64,000 nt of DNA from Chitinophaga sp. MM2321 (GTDB lineage: Bacteria; Bacteroidota; Bacteroidia; Chitinophagales; Chitinophagaceae): contig NZ_OZ035533.1 of the NCBI RefSeq assembly GCF_964033635.1, positions 1,178,001-1,242,000 on the forward strand, in the 5' to 3' direction. A program made the translations under genes and the position numbers. Below are positions 1-10,055 of this stretch, one piece after another. The notes under the pieces were generated by a model. The model saw only the letters and a program-made list of their open reading frames with translations, was not told where the DNA came from and made no database searches. Each line of letters opens with the position of its first letter. The stretch's first letter is position 1.

Positions 1-238
1 GAAACAACAGTTTCTTTCGGCCCAGCCTGTCGCTGATATCACTGGCGAAGATCACGCCTGCAATACAACCTGCCAACGCGGAAGATACAAACCAACCTTC
101 CTGTGATGCTGACAACGCAAACTGTTGCTGCACGAAAGGCAATATGCCGGATACTACCGCCATATCAAATCCAAAAAGGAAACCGCCAAGAGAGGCGACC
201 AGCGTGGTAAGCGCCAGGTTATTGTTGGGTTGCTGCAT
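1..238 (-). CDS. MFS sugar transporter, N-terminal part (cut by window edge)
   Basis: Read on the minus strand from ATG at 238, the frame is open to the window edge (79 codons). It begins MQQPNNNLALTTLVASLGG and continues with FLFGFDMAVVSGILPF, the first helix of the sugar-porter branch of the major facilitator superfamily (XylE/GLUT type). The loop motif DRLGRKK after helix 2 is also present. The start lies 20 bp inside the 3' end of the upstream isomerase gene, so the two are probably translationally coupled. Last visible gene of the mannoside operon; it probably imports the released monosaccharide across the inner membrane. The substrate is inferred from context only. Confidence 0.85.
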   Translation of the reverse strand, partial: MQQPNNNLALTTLVASLGGFLFGFDMAVVSGILPFVQQQFALSASQEGWFVSSALAGCIAGVIFASDISDRLGRKKLLF

Positions 239-2105
239 ATGAAATAGGAATGGAAGTTATTTTACTGAAAACAGGATGTTCCTCCTTTAAGAATGCCTTA
301 ATCACCTTCACCCTTTTCTCTCCGTTATTCTTTATACTACATATTCCTGCCGCTGCCGGCAATACAAATGTTTCTGCATAATGATATACCACCGGCGGTT
401 CATTGCCAACGGTTACCGTAATGGAAGTGCCTTCCACCAACATCAGAACAAGACAACAGCCTTTTGTATCGATGGTAATGGTGGTGTCAAACTCCAGTCT
501 GTGGACGTCGTAAAAATGATCGGCATGCGTGGGCAGATGTATTAACTGCCAGTCTTTACCCTGCTCCGAAATAGTGGGCAGGGATATTAATTGCGCACTA
601 ACAGCCGCGCCCTGTCTGCTGAAGTCGAGGTTATTAAATGCATGGCCGATGTTGATGGCTCTTAATTTACCATCAAGACCCGGCCGCAGCCAGTCATACA
701 TTTTGAAAGTAAAAATGTACGGGGTGGCGCTGATCTCCAATACCATGTTATTGGCGCCTGCGCTATGCACCGTGCCATTGGGAATGAGAAAAAGTTCATG
801 CTTCCGGGCTTTGTGTGGCTGTATGTAGGTATCTACTTCCAGCGGTATACCTTCGTCCCGGCTGTTTTCCAATTTTGTTCTGAGATCGCCGGTATCAATT
901 CCTTCCTGGAAGCCAAGATATACTACCGCATCATCTTTGCAATCCAGGATATAATATGTTTCATCCTGGGTAATGGTTTCACCAAAGTTTTTCCGGATAT
1001 AATCCAGGGTGGGGTGGCATTGAATAGAGAGGTTGCCGCCATCAAAAGTATCCAGGAAATCGAACCGTATCGGAAACTCGTACCGGAAAATAGTTGCGTG
1101 CCGTCCCAGGATGGCTTCATGTCGGTAGTACATCAGCCATTCAAAAGGGATCTCCAGTATGTTGCCGCTGCTTTCCAACAACACGCCATTTTCAGGAACA
1201 ATCATTTCAAACGACCAGGCATAATTAACAGCCGATTTGTCCAGTCCGGCGATATGTTCTTTCATCCATTGTCCGCCCCAGGCGCCCGGTTCAAACCAGG
1301 GCCGCACGCGGAAGGAGGAGTGACTGATGCGGTCTATTCCTGCAAGCAGATCTGTGCTGAACATCCAGGAAACGTTTTCGGGCCATTGGGTATCCGCCAT
1401 CACCGTGATCCTGTGCAGCAATGTTTGCTTGTATGCATTCAGTACAACCCAGTCTACGAAATAAAAGCGTTTATACGTGGCCGTTGCAGTATCTTTTCTG
1501 TTGCTGCCGAAGTTGTTTGCAGTGCCTGCGCGCATCCGGTATTGCAGTTCGTTTTTGGGTATATCAAGATATACCAGGGGGGCATGCGGATGTGTAAGTG
1601 TGGCACCTGTGCCTATTACAATGTTAAGGTCAGCTGTTTGGTCAAATGGGAGGGAAGACAGCTTTTCCATGTCGAAAAAGGCCGTTATATCCAATGTGCA
1701 CTTTGTGCCCCACACATCTCCTTCACTGCCTGTAAATGGCGCTACCAGCTGTTGTATGGACGCTGCGTCTTTTTGTAACGCTGCTGTGTAGTGCCAGGTA
1801 ACTTTTAATCCCAGCAGGTTGAATTGCTGCGCCAGCGACGCCTGAACGGTATGCCAGTATATACCCACATAACCATCTATCAGGACCAGCTTTTGCGTGG
1901 CCATCCATGCGGCCAGTGAGGGGTAGCCGGTATGTATCTGGTTGTTGCCAAGCGGATGAAAAGGATAGATGTCATACCCATCTTCCTTCTTCTCTGTCAT
2001 ATGTATTGGCAGCAAAGGTTGTGTTTCATCTCGTCCTGTCATATGCGTATTGTTAGCGCCAGTTTTATCAGGTGAATCGATCATTTTATTCATTGTTCTT
2101 ATCAA
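219..2105 (-). CDS. Class I mannose-6-phosphate isomerase with N-terminal kinase-like domain
   Basis: 628 residues. The C-terminal two thirds are a class I phosphomannose isomerase (cupin fold), which interconverts mannose-6-P and fructose-6-P using zinc. Visible motifs are WGGQWMKE, QCHP (His at residue 364) and HELFLIPNGTVHSAG. The first ~200 residues resemble a uridine-kinase-like P-loop domain (VLIDGYVGIYW, later VYLDIP), but the Walker A lacks the GK[ST] ending, so it is probably catalytically dead. Usual class I enzymes are about 300-450 residues; this longer form fits the extra domain. It lies 6 bp downstream of the GH38 gene and overlaps the transporter start, which fits use of mannose released by the mannosidase. 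Several Met codons near the N-terminus make the exact start uncertain. Confidence 0.8.
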   Translation of the reverse strand: MIRTMNKMIDSPDKTGANNTHMTGRDETQPLLPIHMTEKKEDGYDIYPFHPLGNNQIHTGYPSLAAWMATQKLVLIDGYVGIYWHTVQASLAQQFNLLGLKVTWHYTAALQKDAASIQQLVAPFTGSEGDVWGTKCTLDITAFFDMEKLSSLPFDQTADLNIVIGTGATLTHPHAPLVYLDIPKNELQYRMRAGTANNFGSNRKDTATATYKRFYFVDWVVLNAYKQTLLHRITVMADTQWPENVSWMFSTDLLAGIDRISHSSFRVRPWFEPGAWGGQWMKEHIAGLDKSAVNYAWSFEMIVPENGVLLESSGNILEIPFEWLMYYRHEAILGRHATIFRYEFPIRFDFLDTFDGGNLSIQCHPTLDYIRKNFGETITQDETYYILDCKDDAVVYLGFQEGIDTGDLRTKLENSRDEGIPLEVDTYIQPHKARKHELFLIPNGTVHSAGANNMVLEISATPYIFTFKMYDWLRPGLDGKLRAINIGHAFNNLDFSRQGAAVSAQLISLPTISEQGKDWQLIHLPTHADHFYDVHRLEFDTTITIDTKGCCLVLMLVEGTSITVTVGNEPPVVYHYAETFVLPAAAGICSIKNNGEKRVKVIKAFLKEEHPVFSKITSIPISYAATQQ

Positions 2106-2111
2106 TATTTA

Positions 2112-4997
2112 TTATTTCGTTTCTACACGTATCATGATCACGCCTTTTGCAGGTATGGTGAAAGTAGTACCCGGCGTGCCTTTATATTCTTCCAGTAAGT
2201 TGCTTTGCCATACCTGCAATACAGCCGTTTTGTTTTTGGGGGAAAGTGTCACCTGTGTGGGTGTTTCAGCGGCGTTTACCAGTTGTAGCAGCACCCCTTT
2301 TCCATTGCTGGCGGGATAAATATTTTCCACATACACATCTTTGCCTGCGATATTAAAAAAGAGCGATGCGGTAGCTGCGCCCGTTGCCGGTGCAACTACC
2401 AGTGGCTGGTGATTTTCCAGGCCATACCAGTTGGCGGCCGTTGCATCGTAAGCGTTATGTACCTGCAGGTAATAGTGAAAAGTAGTGATGCCTTCCTGTT
2501 CTCTCCGGAAGTTAGTATGCCATAAATTATTCATTACCCAGGAAGAAATGACGGGCTGCTGTTCGGTATACCCGATCCATCCGGGAAAGTTATGCAGTCC
2601 GCCGATCAGCCCTGCGGTTGGGTACTGACCTATTTCAAACAGGGGGGCATCGGGGCTGGACCAGGTAACACCCACTTCTTTATTGGACACATCTACCCAA
2701 CGTTGCATCGTATACCAGTTCCTGTTAGCATGTGCTATCTGGTCTGCTTCTGCAGTAATACTTCCCCATGGAATGCTGTATCTCACCTGTCCGCCGGGGA
2801 TATGAAAGGGAAATACAAAGTGTACGCTTTCTTTGGTAGCTACTGCTTTTTTATCAATGGTATTGATCAGTTCTACCTGGTCTGTTCCTGCTACCAGTTT
2901 TATTTCCCTGTTCAGATAATTGGCGCCGGGTGCAGGCGTTGCTATGAGCAGACTTACTACCAGCGGCCCTTTCTCCTTTATAGTGATTGTAGCCTTACCG
3001 GCATGTTGCAGTTTCTCTACTGAGTCGCCCGGCAGGTAATTATATTGATTGAGGCCGGCGGAATCAGCGAAGTTTTGAGGACTCCCGCTCTTTTGTAATT
3101 TGATGATATTGCCGGTCTGTCCATCCACTTCAATGGAATAGATGCCGTTTTGCAGGCTGTTTCCCTTTATGGTAGCGCGTTTTGATACATATGCTGCACC
3201 GGGATAGATGGTGAAGCGTTGTTTTGAAAAGGGAGGAAGTGCGGTAGCAAGAAAAACCAGTTCTCCTGTGCTGAGACGCTGGGAAGGAACTTTCTTACCA
3301 TTGTTGTCTTTCACAAGATCACCGTTACTGCTCATGTTAGCCGGCACGGTTACTAACCCGGTACGTTGTTTTGCGAGTGTGTTATACACATCTATTTCAC
3401 CGGTTCTTGTGAGGGCGCCCGCTGTGCTGCTGTCGAGCAATGTTTGCGCCTGCAACTGTGCATTCAATGCAAATGCCTGCTTGTATTTCCATTGTGAGAT
3501 GGCTTTTGGATCTTCGGGATGTGATACACTGTTATGGGCTCCCCAGGTATGTTCATTAAATAGGATGAGGTTGGTCCATGCCTGGTTAAATGCCGTCACC
3601 GGATAATTTTGTTTGCCCCTTAGCGCCCAGATAGCGCCTGCCTGTTGCAACCGGTCAGACGCGTTCCTGTTGATAGCCGTTTCGCGTGCGCCGGATGCGA
3701 TGCCGTCTGTCCAGTACTCTGTATAATCGCCGGACATGACCGGGATCTTGTCTTTGTAAGCCGATTCGAAGTCATGGAAAAACTGCGGTACTGCGGTGAT
3801 GATGAGCCTGGGCGAAGCATACCGTTCATTCCATGCTTTTACTGCATCGGGCAGTTCAGGGTCTAATGGTGCATTATCACTCATGGCCCAGGTGAGAAGG
3901 GTCATGTTATAGGGAAAGTTTTGTTGTTCGAGTTTTGACAGATAATCAAAGAGAAAAGGATTCAGAAAATTTTCACTTGGTTTACCGGTATAGTATGGCT
4001 TAGGATCTTCAACCGTAAAAAAATTAGGGATCTTGCTTCCCTTCAACATATAGCCGATGGAGTAGGGAGAGCATTGCCAGAAAAGCAGGCGTTGACCACC
4101 GGAGGGCGATTGCCAATAGAAGGGCTTGTCGCGCCACTCATAGGAGGTCCCTATCCGGTCTGATGCGTTGGGGGCACTGAGAAAATACCTGATACCGGTG
4201 ATGTCTGCCTGGGCCGACAGTCCCCATGAGGCGCCGGGTACGTCGCCCTGGAACATGGTATGAATGCCGATGCCGTGATCGCTGGCGAGTTGTACACCGG
4301 TTTCAAAGAGGTGCAGTAATTGGGCGGAGCTGGTAGCACTGGTGTTGGTATTGGCATAAGCACCGTCGAGGTTGATCCATCCTTTTTTCACAGCCTCCCA
4401 GAAGGCTGTTTTCTTTGCTTCATCTGCTGCTGCGAGATAATGATCTACCACCCAAAGTGCTTCCGTATTCCACTTGAAACGGGCTTCTGCGGGGTAATCG
4501 GCCGACTTCCGGGCTATTTTAATGGCTTCATCAATGTTGTTCATATGAATGGTCAGTACTTTGGCCTGCACATTCGTATAGCCTATGTCTACATGTGAGT
4601 GCGGCAGGATGTACACATCCCATTTCCGGGTAGGGGATACCATACAACGCGCCGTGTAGGTTTGCCCGTTTGCCAGGTATTTTATGAATAGTTGCGTATC
4701 CTCTTTTACCGGTTCTCCGGGGAGCGGTATTTCATAATAAGCTATGCCTTCGGGGTTGGTAGCTATAGTCAGACTGTCCTGTTTTCCATTAAAAGCGAGG
4801 TGAAGCGTGCCTGCTTCATAGTTAAGTCCGCCATGAAATACCAGCCTTACCATCCTGCTGGGGGGGCCGGCATTTTTCAGGTAAGCAACAGTAGGCTGCA
4901 ATTCCACGCCTGTAAAGGGTTGGTGCTTTTGCTGCGCTATGCTGACCATGCCGGGGAAACAGCAGCACACCAGTAATTTTAATAGCTTTTGTGTCAT
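2112..4997 (-). CDS. Secreted glycoside hydrolase family 38 (alpha-mannosidase)
   Basis: 961 residues with an N-terminal signal peptide ending near SIAQQ. GH38 retaining zinc-dependent alpha-mannosidase: the motif PHSHVDIGYT (His133, Asp137) matches the zinc-binding start of the catalytic domain, GDVPGASW (Asp252) matches the nucleophile region, and NEHTWGAHN near residue 480 carries the distal zinc His. The C-terminal half is the beta-sandwich GH38 C domain. Expected to cleave terminal alpha-mannose from glycans in the periplasm or at the outer surface. It sits between SusD and the mannose-6-P isomerase in a minus-strand operon. The linkage specificity cannot be read from sequence. Confidence 0.88.
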   Translation of the reverse strand: MTQKLLKLLVCCCFPGMVSIAQQKHQPFTGVELQPTVAYLKNAGPPSRMVRLVFHGGLNYEAGTLHLAFNGKQDSLTIATNPEGIAYYEIPLPGEPVKEDTQLFIKYLANGQTYTARCMVSPTRKWDVYILPHSHVDIGYTNVQAKVLTIHMNNIDEAIKIARKSADYPAEARFKWNTEALWVVDHYLAAADEAKKTAFWEAVKKGWINLDGAYANTNTSATSSAQLLHLFETGVQLASDHGIGIHTMFQGDVPGASWGLSAQADITGIRYFLSAPNASDRIGTSYEWRDKPFYWQSPSGGQRLLFWQCSPYSIGYMLKGSKIPNFFTVEDPKPYYTGKPSENFLNPFLFDYLSKLEQQNFPYNMTLLTWAMSDNAPLDPELPDAVKAWNERYASPRLIITAVPQFFHDFESAYKDKIPVMSGDYTEYWTDGIASGARETAINRNASDRLQQAGAIWALRGKQNYPVTAFNQAWTNLILFNEHTWGAHNSVSHPEDPKAISQWKYKQAFALNAQLQAQTLLDSSTAGALTRTGEIDVYNTLAKQRTGLVTVPANMSSNGDLVKDNNGKKVPSQRLSTGELVFLATALPPFSKQRFTIYPGAAYVSKRATIKGNSLQNGIYSIEVDGQTGNIIKLQKSGSPQNFADSAGLNQYNYLPGDSVEKLQHAGKATITIKEKGPLVVSLLIATPAPGANYLNREIKLVAGTDQVELINTIDKKAVATKESVHFVFPFHIPGGQVRYSIPWGSITAEADQIAHANRNWYTMQRWVDVSNKEVGVTWSSPDAPLFEIGQYPTAGLIGGLHNFPGWIGYTEQQPVISSWVMNNLWHTNFRREQEGITTFHYYLQVHNAYDATAANWYGLENHQPLVVAPATGAATASLFFNIAGKDVYVENIYPASNGKGVLLQLVNAAETPTQVTLSPKNKTAVLQVWQSNLLEEYKGTPGTTFTIPAKGVIMIRVETK

Positions 4998-5013
4998 AGA
5001 CCAAGATTATAAT

Positions 5014-5172
5014 GATTTAAAGGATTAACCTGATGGGTAGCGGAGATCAGATGTAATAATTTATCCTGCTCCGCTATCTATCTATTTATCTATTTATTTA
5101 TCTATCCATCAGGTTAATCGTTTTAAAACCTATATAATCTCCCTTATCAATCAGGTTAATCCTTTTAAATCC
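5014..5172. repeat. Intergenic inverted and tandem repeat cluster
   Basis: Between SusD and GH38. A 21-bp unit (GATTTAAAGGATTAACCTGA plus T) at 5014-5034 recurs in inverted orientation twice: 5108-5130 (ATCAGGTTAATCGTTTTAAA) and 5150-5172 (ATCAGGTTAATCCTTTTAAA). Inside lie an 8-bp inverted repeat TAGCGGAG/CTCCGCTA (5038-5045 and 5069-5076) and a TCTA/TTTA tetranucleotide run (about 5073-5106). The transcript could fold into a long hairpin. It may be a REP-like element or an mRNA-stabilising structure that sets expression of genes after SusD. Confidence 0.75.
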
Positions 5173-5184
5173 ATATAATCCTGG

Positions 5185-6687
5185 TCAGAAGCCGGGATTA
5201 TTAGGTAACAGATTTGGGTTCACATCTATCTCCTGTTTCGGAACAGGGAACAGTAATTGTTTTTCTGCGAAGGTGGCGCCAAAAACGGTGGTGTGTCCAA
5301 TGAAATTATCCCAGTTGCCGGTCACGTCGTTATGTACTTTACGGGTACGTATCATATCGAACCACATTTTATTTTCGAAGCACAGTTCATCGTAACGTTG
5401 TAACCACACTTCCTTTTCAAATGCATCCTGTGATAAAGCACCAATAGGGGCTAATTTGGCCCGCTGACGGATGGCGTTTACATAACTAATAGCACTGGGA
5501 TTAGGTGTACCTTCTGCGCGGTTAGATGCTTCCGCATACAACAGGTACACATCTGCCAACCGGTAGAGCGTATAGTTAAGATCTGATTTGGCGGTGTTGG
5601 TAACGGCATTTACATCAAAAAATTTGTAAATGTAGTGATTGGAAAAAGTAACAATATCAGGACTATTTACCTTCTTATAATTGGTATAGAAAAACTGTTT
5701 TTCCTGTACTCTTTTATCGCCTGCAGGGTATGATTTGATAAACTGCGGGGTCGGATATACGGAGCCGTATTCATCCGCATATTTGGATATGCCGGAGAAG
5801 TTTGGAATAGTAAGTGGCGTGAGCGGGTTGCTGGAAGGCACCGCTGCGGCGTACTGTACCTGGAAAATAAATTCTTTGGTATTTTTATTTGCCGGGTTGA
5901 TCATATCTGTGTATTCAGGAAAAAGAGTATACCCGCCTTTGTCTATCACTTCTTTGGAATGTTGTGCAGAAAGTGCATAGTACTGGTTGCCACCATTGAT
6001 GGCAGCACCTGCGTAGGTAAGGTATACATCTGCCAGCAGTGATTGAACGAATCCCATGGATACTTTGCCACTTGCGTCTTTCCAGGGCAGTGTTGATTTT
6101 ACAGCTGTTTCCAGATCGGGGATGATAATACTGTCATAGATCGCTTTTGCATCTGAGCGTGGCAGGTTCAGGTTCAGGTCAGTTGGAACAGTGGTTACTT
6201 TTGGCACTGCACCGTACATCCTTACCAGGTGAAAATAATAGAATGCACGCAGTGTATGTGCTTCTGCCAGCATATTCGTTTTAGCTTCATCTGTCAGGGT
6301 GGTAAAAGTCGGAAGCTTTTCCAGGGCCAGGTTACATGCCCCTACACCCAGGTATAAATGCTGCCACCAGGTGTCCACATAAAATGAGGTAATGTTATAA
6401 GTAAGATTCTGGAAATTTACATAGCCTGTTTGTCCCAGGTCACTGTTAGCTTTCCCCGTCATGAACTCCATCAGGTTGTAGGTATTACCACCATAGGAGC
6501 CAGACTGTCCGTTTAGTAAACCCTGGAGGTTCTGATAACAGCCATTGGCATAAGCCGTGGCTACTTTGGCGCTGGTGAGGTTAGCATCGGGGGAGATGAA
6601 ATTAGTAGGCTTTTCCTCCAGGAATTTTTTGCAGGAAAAACTCATCAACACCACCAATGCTAAGAATATATGTTTAGTCGTTTTCAT
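5185..6687 (-). CDS. SusD/RagB-family outer-membrane lipoprotein
   Basis: 500 residues. Lipoprotein signal with Cys19 (MSFSCKKFLEEKP). Typical SusD features: an N-terminal helical region with ANGCYQNLQG, the TPR-like segment AEAHTLRAFYYFHLVRMYGAVP, and the C-terminal block LYRLADVYLLYAEASNRAEG followed by WLQRYDELCFENKMWFDMIRT. SusD proteins cap the SusC transporter and bind the oligosaccharide at the cell surface. It directly follows its SusC partner (gap 56 bp) in the mannoside locus. Confidence 0.93.
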   Translation of the reverse strand: MKTTKHIFLALVVLMSFSCKKFLEEKPTNFISPDANLTSAKVATAYANGCYQNLQGLLNGQSGSYGGNTYNLMEFMTGKANSDLGQTGYVNFQNLTYNITSFYVDTWWQHLYLGVGACNLALEKLPTFTTLTDEAKTNMLAEAHTLRAFYYFHLVRMYGAVPKVTTVPTDLNLNLPRSDAKAIYDSIIIPDLETAVKSTLPWKDASGKVSMGFVQSLLADVYLTYAGAAINGGNQYYALSAQHSKEVIDKGGYTLFPEYTDMINPANKNTKEFIFQVQYAAAVPSSNPLTPLTIPNFSGISKYADEYGSVYPTPQFIKSYPAGDKRVQEKQFFYTNYKKVNSPDIVTFSNHYIYKFFDVNAVTNTAKSDLNYTLYRLADVYLLYAEASNRAEGTPNPSAISYVNAIRQRAKLAPIGALSQDAFEKEVWLQRYDELCFENKMWFDMIRTRKVHNDVTGNWDNFIGHTTVFGATFAEKQLLFPVPKQEIDVNPNLLPNNPGF

Positions 6688-6743
6688 ATGCTAATTTTTT
6701 TGTACAACGAAAAATATCACGTTAACGGTTACACGGTGTTTTC

Positions 6744-9700
6744 TTAAAAACCGACATTTACGCCCAGGTTCCATACACGTGGGTGTGGATAGGGGAAGAA
6801 GTCGATGTTTTGAGAAAAGGCGGTATTGGCGCCATAACCTGAGTTAAACGTGTCTACTTCAGGGTCATAGCCTGTATACTTGGTGATCAGGAAAAGGTTT
6901 TGTACACTGGCGTAGATACGGAAGCGGTTGATCTTGGTTCTTTCTGTAAATGATGGCGGAAAAGTATAACCGAGTGTAAAGTTCTGCCCACGGATATAAG
7001 AACCGTCTTCTACCCACCAGGTATCAAAATGGGAGTCCTGTGTGAATTTATAGCTACGTACCTGTGCTATGGAAGTATTCTGATGGTCCGGTGTCCAGCC
7101 ATCCAGTACTGTTGCAAGGCTATTGGACAGGGTTTGACGGTCTTCTGTTGAATGTTTGAAGGTAGCGGCTGTGTTTACACCCTGTACAAACCGGATGTCA
7201 AAGGTGAAATCAAGTTGTCTGTATTTAAACGTACTGCTGAAAGTACCTGTCCATCTTGGATAAGCGCGGCCGATAATACTGTAATAAGGGCTGCCGTCTG
7301 CATTATAGATATATTTCCGGTCGCCGGGTTTCAAGCTGTACTTGGCGGCTTCTGCGCCTTCGTCTGAGCTATAGGTACCCAGTCTTGTCATACCGTAGAA
7401 TGATCCAATTGGTGAGCCTACACGCAGCACATTTGTCTGACCCAGGAAATTAGGGCCGGGGAAAATATCTGCGTTCCCGTTATTGAGTTTAAGTATTTCA
7501 TTTTTATTGGTCGCAAAAATGAAGTTGGTAGACCAGGTGAAGTTGGGTGTTTTAATATTCATGGTCTGTAAGTTTACTTCCAGACCGGTATTTCTAACGG
7601 AACCCACGTTCTTGTACACATTGGCTGTTGCCATACCGGCAGACCATGGAATAGGCGCTGCCAGTAAGAGGTCTTTTGTAGTACGCGTGTAGAAATCCAC
7701 ATTCAGGTTAATGCGGTTATCCAGCATCATCAGTTCCAGACCGGCATCAAACTGTAGTGAACGTTCCCATTTAAGATTCGCGTTACCGATGTAGCTGGGT
7801 AACAGGCTGGATTGGTTGGCACCGGCCAGTACAACCTGGTTGGGCTGGATCTGGGCAATGCTCTGGTACTGACCAATTTCCTGGTTACCGGAAACACCAT
7901 AGCTGGCGCGGAGCTTTAAATTGTTGATGGTACTACTACCTTTCAGGAATTCTTCCTGTGATACACGCCATGCAGCACCTACTGAAGGGAAGAAGGCGTA
8001 TTTATTATTTGCACCGAATTTTGAGGAACCATCATATCTACCAGTTGCGGTAAACAGGTATTTGTCCATCAGGTTATACGTAACACGGGCGAAGTAAGAG
8101 TTCATGGCCCATCTGTAATCCTGGGATTCTGAGGTGGAACGTACAGATCCTGCTGCGAGGAAGTCCCACTGGAAGAAGTCATCAATGAAATTCTGTGTTT
8201 CCACATTGGCATATTCCTGTTTGAATTCCTGGAAAGACATACCCAGTAAGGCGGTCATGCTGTTATTTTCATTGAATTTTTTTGTGTAGGTCAGGTAGTT
8301 TTCAGATTGCCAGTATTTATTGGTGTAGGTAGAAATACGGGCAACACCACCCTGATCCTGTGATAAGTGCGGCAAATCACCGGCAGAATAAAAGTTATTT
8401 TTCTGATCATTCAGGAAATAACCAAAATCCGTTTTGAAGTCCAGGTCTTTGGTGATATGAAACAGCAGGTAAGCATCCCCCGATGTTTGTGACGTATTAT
8501 TCAGGGTGTACCTGTTCTGGGCAATATGCACCGGGTTAGGGCCGCCTTCCAGTCCGGCAATATCATTGTTTCCTGCCCAGCTGCCATCAGGATAGCGGAT
8601 GGGTACAATGGGCACTTCTTCTGTCACCATGCGCGGTACATTCAATGAACCATTACCATCTGATACCACTCTTTGTTTACTGGAAACATAGGAAATGTTT
8701 CCACCTATTTTCAACCATTTTGTTACATCACTGTCGAAAGTAAGCCTGGCGGAATATCTTTTGAACCAGGACTCCATCATCAGACCATTCTGATCGAGAT
8801 AGCCGAGTGACAGGCTGTAGAGTGTTTTCTCATTACCCCCCTGCACATTCAGCTGGTGGCTGTTGGATACTGCTGGCTTGTATACTTCTTTTTCCCAGTT
8901 GGTGTTGTAAAGTGGTTTGTCGTTCGCATCAAACAACAGCGGGAAGTTGGTATGGTTGAGTGCTGCCGGCGGCGCCCATGTTCCACCCAACGGATCAAAC
9001 TTGGTGGCATTGACAAATGCCTCGTTATATACTTTTACAAATTCGTCCGAGTTTAAGGTGCGCAGATGTGAAGCCAGGGTGCTTACGTTTACATCGCCCT
9101 GGTAGGTTACTTCTGTTGGACCGATCTTTCCCCGCTTGGTGGTGATCAGGATGACGCCGTTGGCGCCCCTGGCCCCGAAGATAGCAGTGGAGGAAGCATC
9201 TTTCAATACTTCCAGGGAAGCAATATCATTCGGGTTGATGGAGTTACCATCTATCCCGATTACACCATCTACTACATACAACGGATCAACGTTGGAGTTG
9301 ATGGAACCGATACCGCGTACACGAACTTTTGCAGCCTGCCCCGGGGCGCTGCTGTTAATGTTTACATCCACACCGGCTATTTTACCTTGTAATGCCTGTG
9401 AAACATTGGGGACTGGTTTGTCCATCAGTTGTTCAGCCTTGATAGTGGTAACTGCACCGGTCAGGTCACTTTTTTTCACGGTACCATAACCTATTACCAC
9501 AACGTCGGTTAAATTACTGATCTGCTCTTGCAAAGCGACGTTCAGGGTAGTTTGATTGCCGACCCTGATGTCTTGGGTGGCAAACCCGGTGAACGAAAAG
9601 CTGAGGACGGCGTTAGCGTTGGGTACCTCGATAGTAAAAGCGCCATCGACATTCGTAATGGTACCACTGGCTGTGCCCTTGATCGCAATTGTTACATTGG

Positions 9701-9818
9701 GTAGTGGCGTCGCGTCTGTTGCATTGGTGACCCTGCCGCTTACTTTAAGCTGAGCCGTTGCATGTAGAGAGAAGAAAATACATGCAAGCAAGTAGGAGTA
9801 GAATAATTTTCTTTTCAT
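6744..9818 (-). CDS. SusC/RagA-family TonB-dependent receptor
   Basis: 1024 residues. Signal peptide (MKRKLFYSYLLACIFFSLHA), then a carboxypeptidase-like regulatory beta-sandwich (about 24-105: VSGRVTNATDATPLPNVTI), the SusC signature DVVVIGYGTVKKSDLTGAVT, a plug domain with PLYVVDGV and LKDASSTAIFGARGANGVI, and a 22-strand barrel ending in a C-terminal aromatic (GVNVGF). Imports glycan fragments through the outer membrane with TonB energy. First gene of the mannoside operon; no STN domain, so it is not of the FecR-controlled type. Confidence 0.94.
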   Translation of the reverse strand: MKRKLFYSYLLACIFFSLHATAQLKVSGRVTNATDATPLPNVTIAIKGTASGTITNVDGAFTIEVPNANAVLSFSFTGFATQDIRVGNQTTLNVALQEQISNLTDVVVIGYGTVKKSDLTGAVTTIKAEQLMDKPVPNVSQALQGKIAGVDVNINSSAPGQAAKVRVRGIGSINSNVDPLYVVDGVIGIDGNSINPNDIASLEVLKDASSTAIFGARGANGVILITTKRGKIGPTEVTYQGDVNVSTLASHLRTLNSDEFVKVYNEAFVNATKFDPLGGTWAPPAALNHTNFPLLFDANDKPLYNTNWEKEVYKPAVSNSHQLNVQGGNEKTLYSLSLGYLDQNGLMMESWFKRYSARLTFDSDVTKWLKIGGNISYVSSKQRVVSDGNGSLNVPRMVTEEVPIVPIRYPDGSWAGNNDIAGLEGGPNPVHIAQNRYTLNNTSQTSGDAYLLFHITKDLDFKTDFGYFLNDQKNNFYSAGDLPHLSQDQGGVARISTYTNKYWQSENYLTYTKKFNENNSMTALLGMSFQEFKQEYANVETQNFIDDFFQWDFLAAGSVRSTSESQDYRWAMNSYFARVTYNLMDKYLFTATGRYDGSSKFGANNKYAFFPSVGAAWRVSQEEFLKGSSTINNLKLRASYGVSGNQEIGQYQSIAQIQPNQVVLAGANQSSLLPSYIGNANLKWERSLQFDAGLELMMLDNRINLNVDFYTRTTKDLLLAAPIPWSAGMATANVYKNVGSVRNTGLEVNLQTMNIKTPNFTWSTNFIFATNKNEILKLNNGNADIFPGPNFLGQTNVLRVGSPIGSFYGMTRLGTYSSDEGAEAAKYSLKPGDRKYIYNADGSPYYSIIGRAYPRWTGTFSSTFKYRQLDFTFDIRFVQGVNTAATFKHSTEDRQTLSNSLATVLDGWTPDHQNTSIAQVRSYKFTQDSHFDTWWVEDGSYIRGQNFTLGYTFPPSFTERTKINRFRIYASVQNLFLITKYTGYDPEVDTFNSGYGANTAFSQNIDFFPYPHPRVWNLGVNVGF

Positions 9819-9980
9819 AACAAGTCTTTAAAGATGATGGAATACTTGAATGGCAAGACTGTATCTGCGTTACGACAGTATGACTGCAGGGTACGGCCCT
9901 GTACGCTATAATGATAGGATACTAAACAAATGAATGAATAGTCTGATTGAGAAATACCTGGGTTTTATTGTTATTTAATC

Positions 9981-10007
9981 GATTTAGCAAATTGGTTTAG
10001 CGAAATG
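9981..10007. repeat. Short direct repeat upstream of SusC
   Basis: GATTTAGCAAATTG (9981-9994) is followed directly by GTTTAGCGAAATG (9995-10007). The two near-identical 13-14 bp units lie about 165 bp upstream of the SusC start in the 237-bp gap before the mannoside operon. They could be an operator, but no bound regulator can be named. Confidence 0.35.
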
Positions 10008-10055
10008 GTTTCTGGTTGTAAATCCTAACAATGCTAGTGTTGTATTTGTTTATTT

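Noticed and set aside
765..1778. Long plus-strand open frame opposite the mannose-6-P isomerase
   Set aside because: No family likeness, and the minus-strand frame has clear catalytic motifs.
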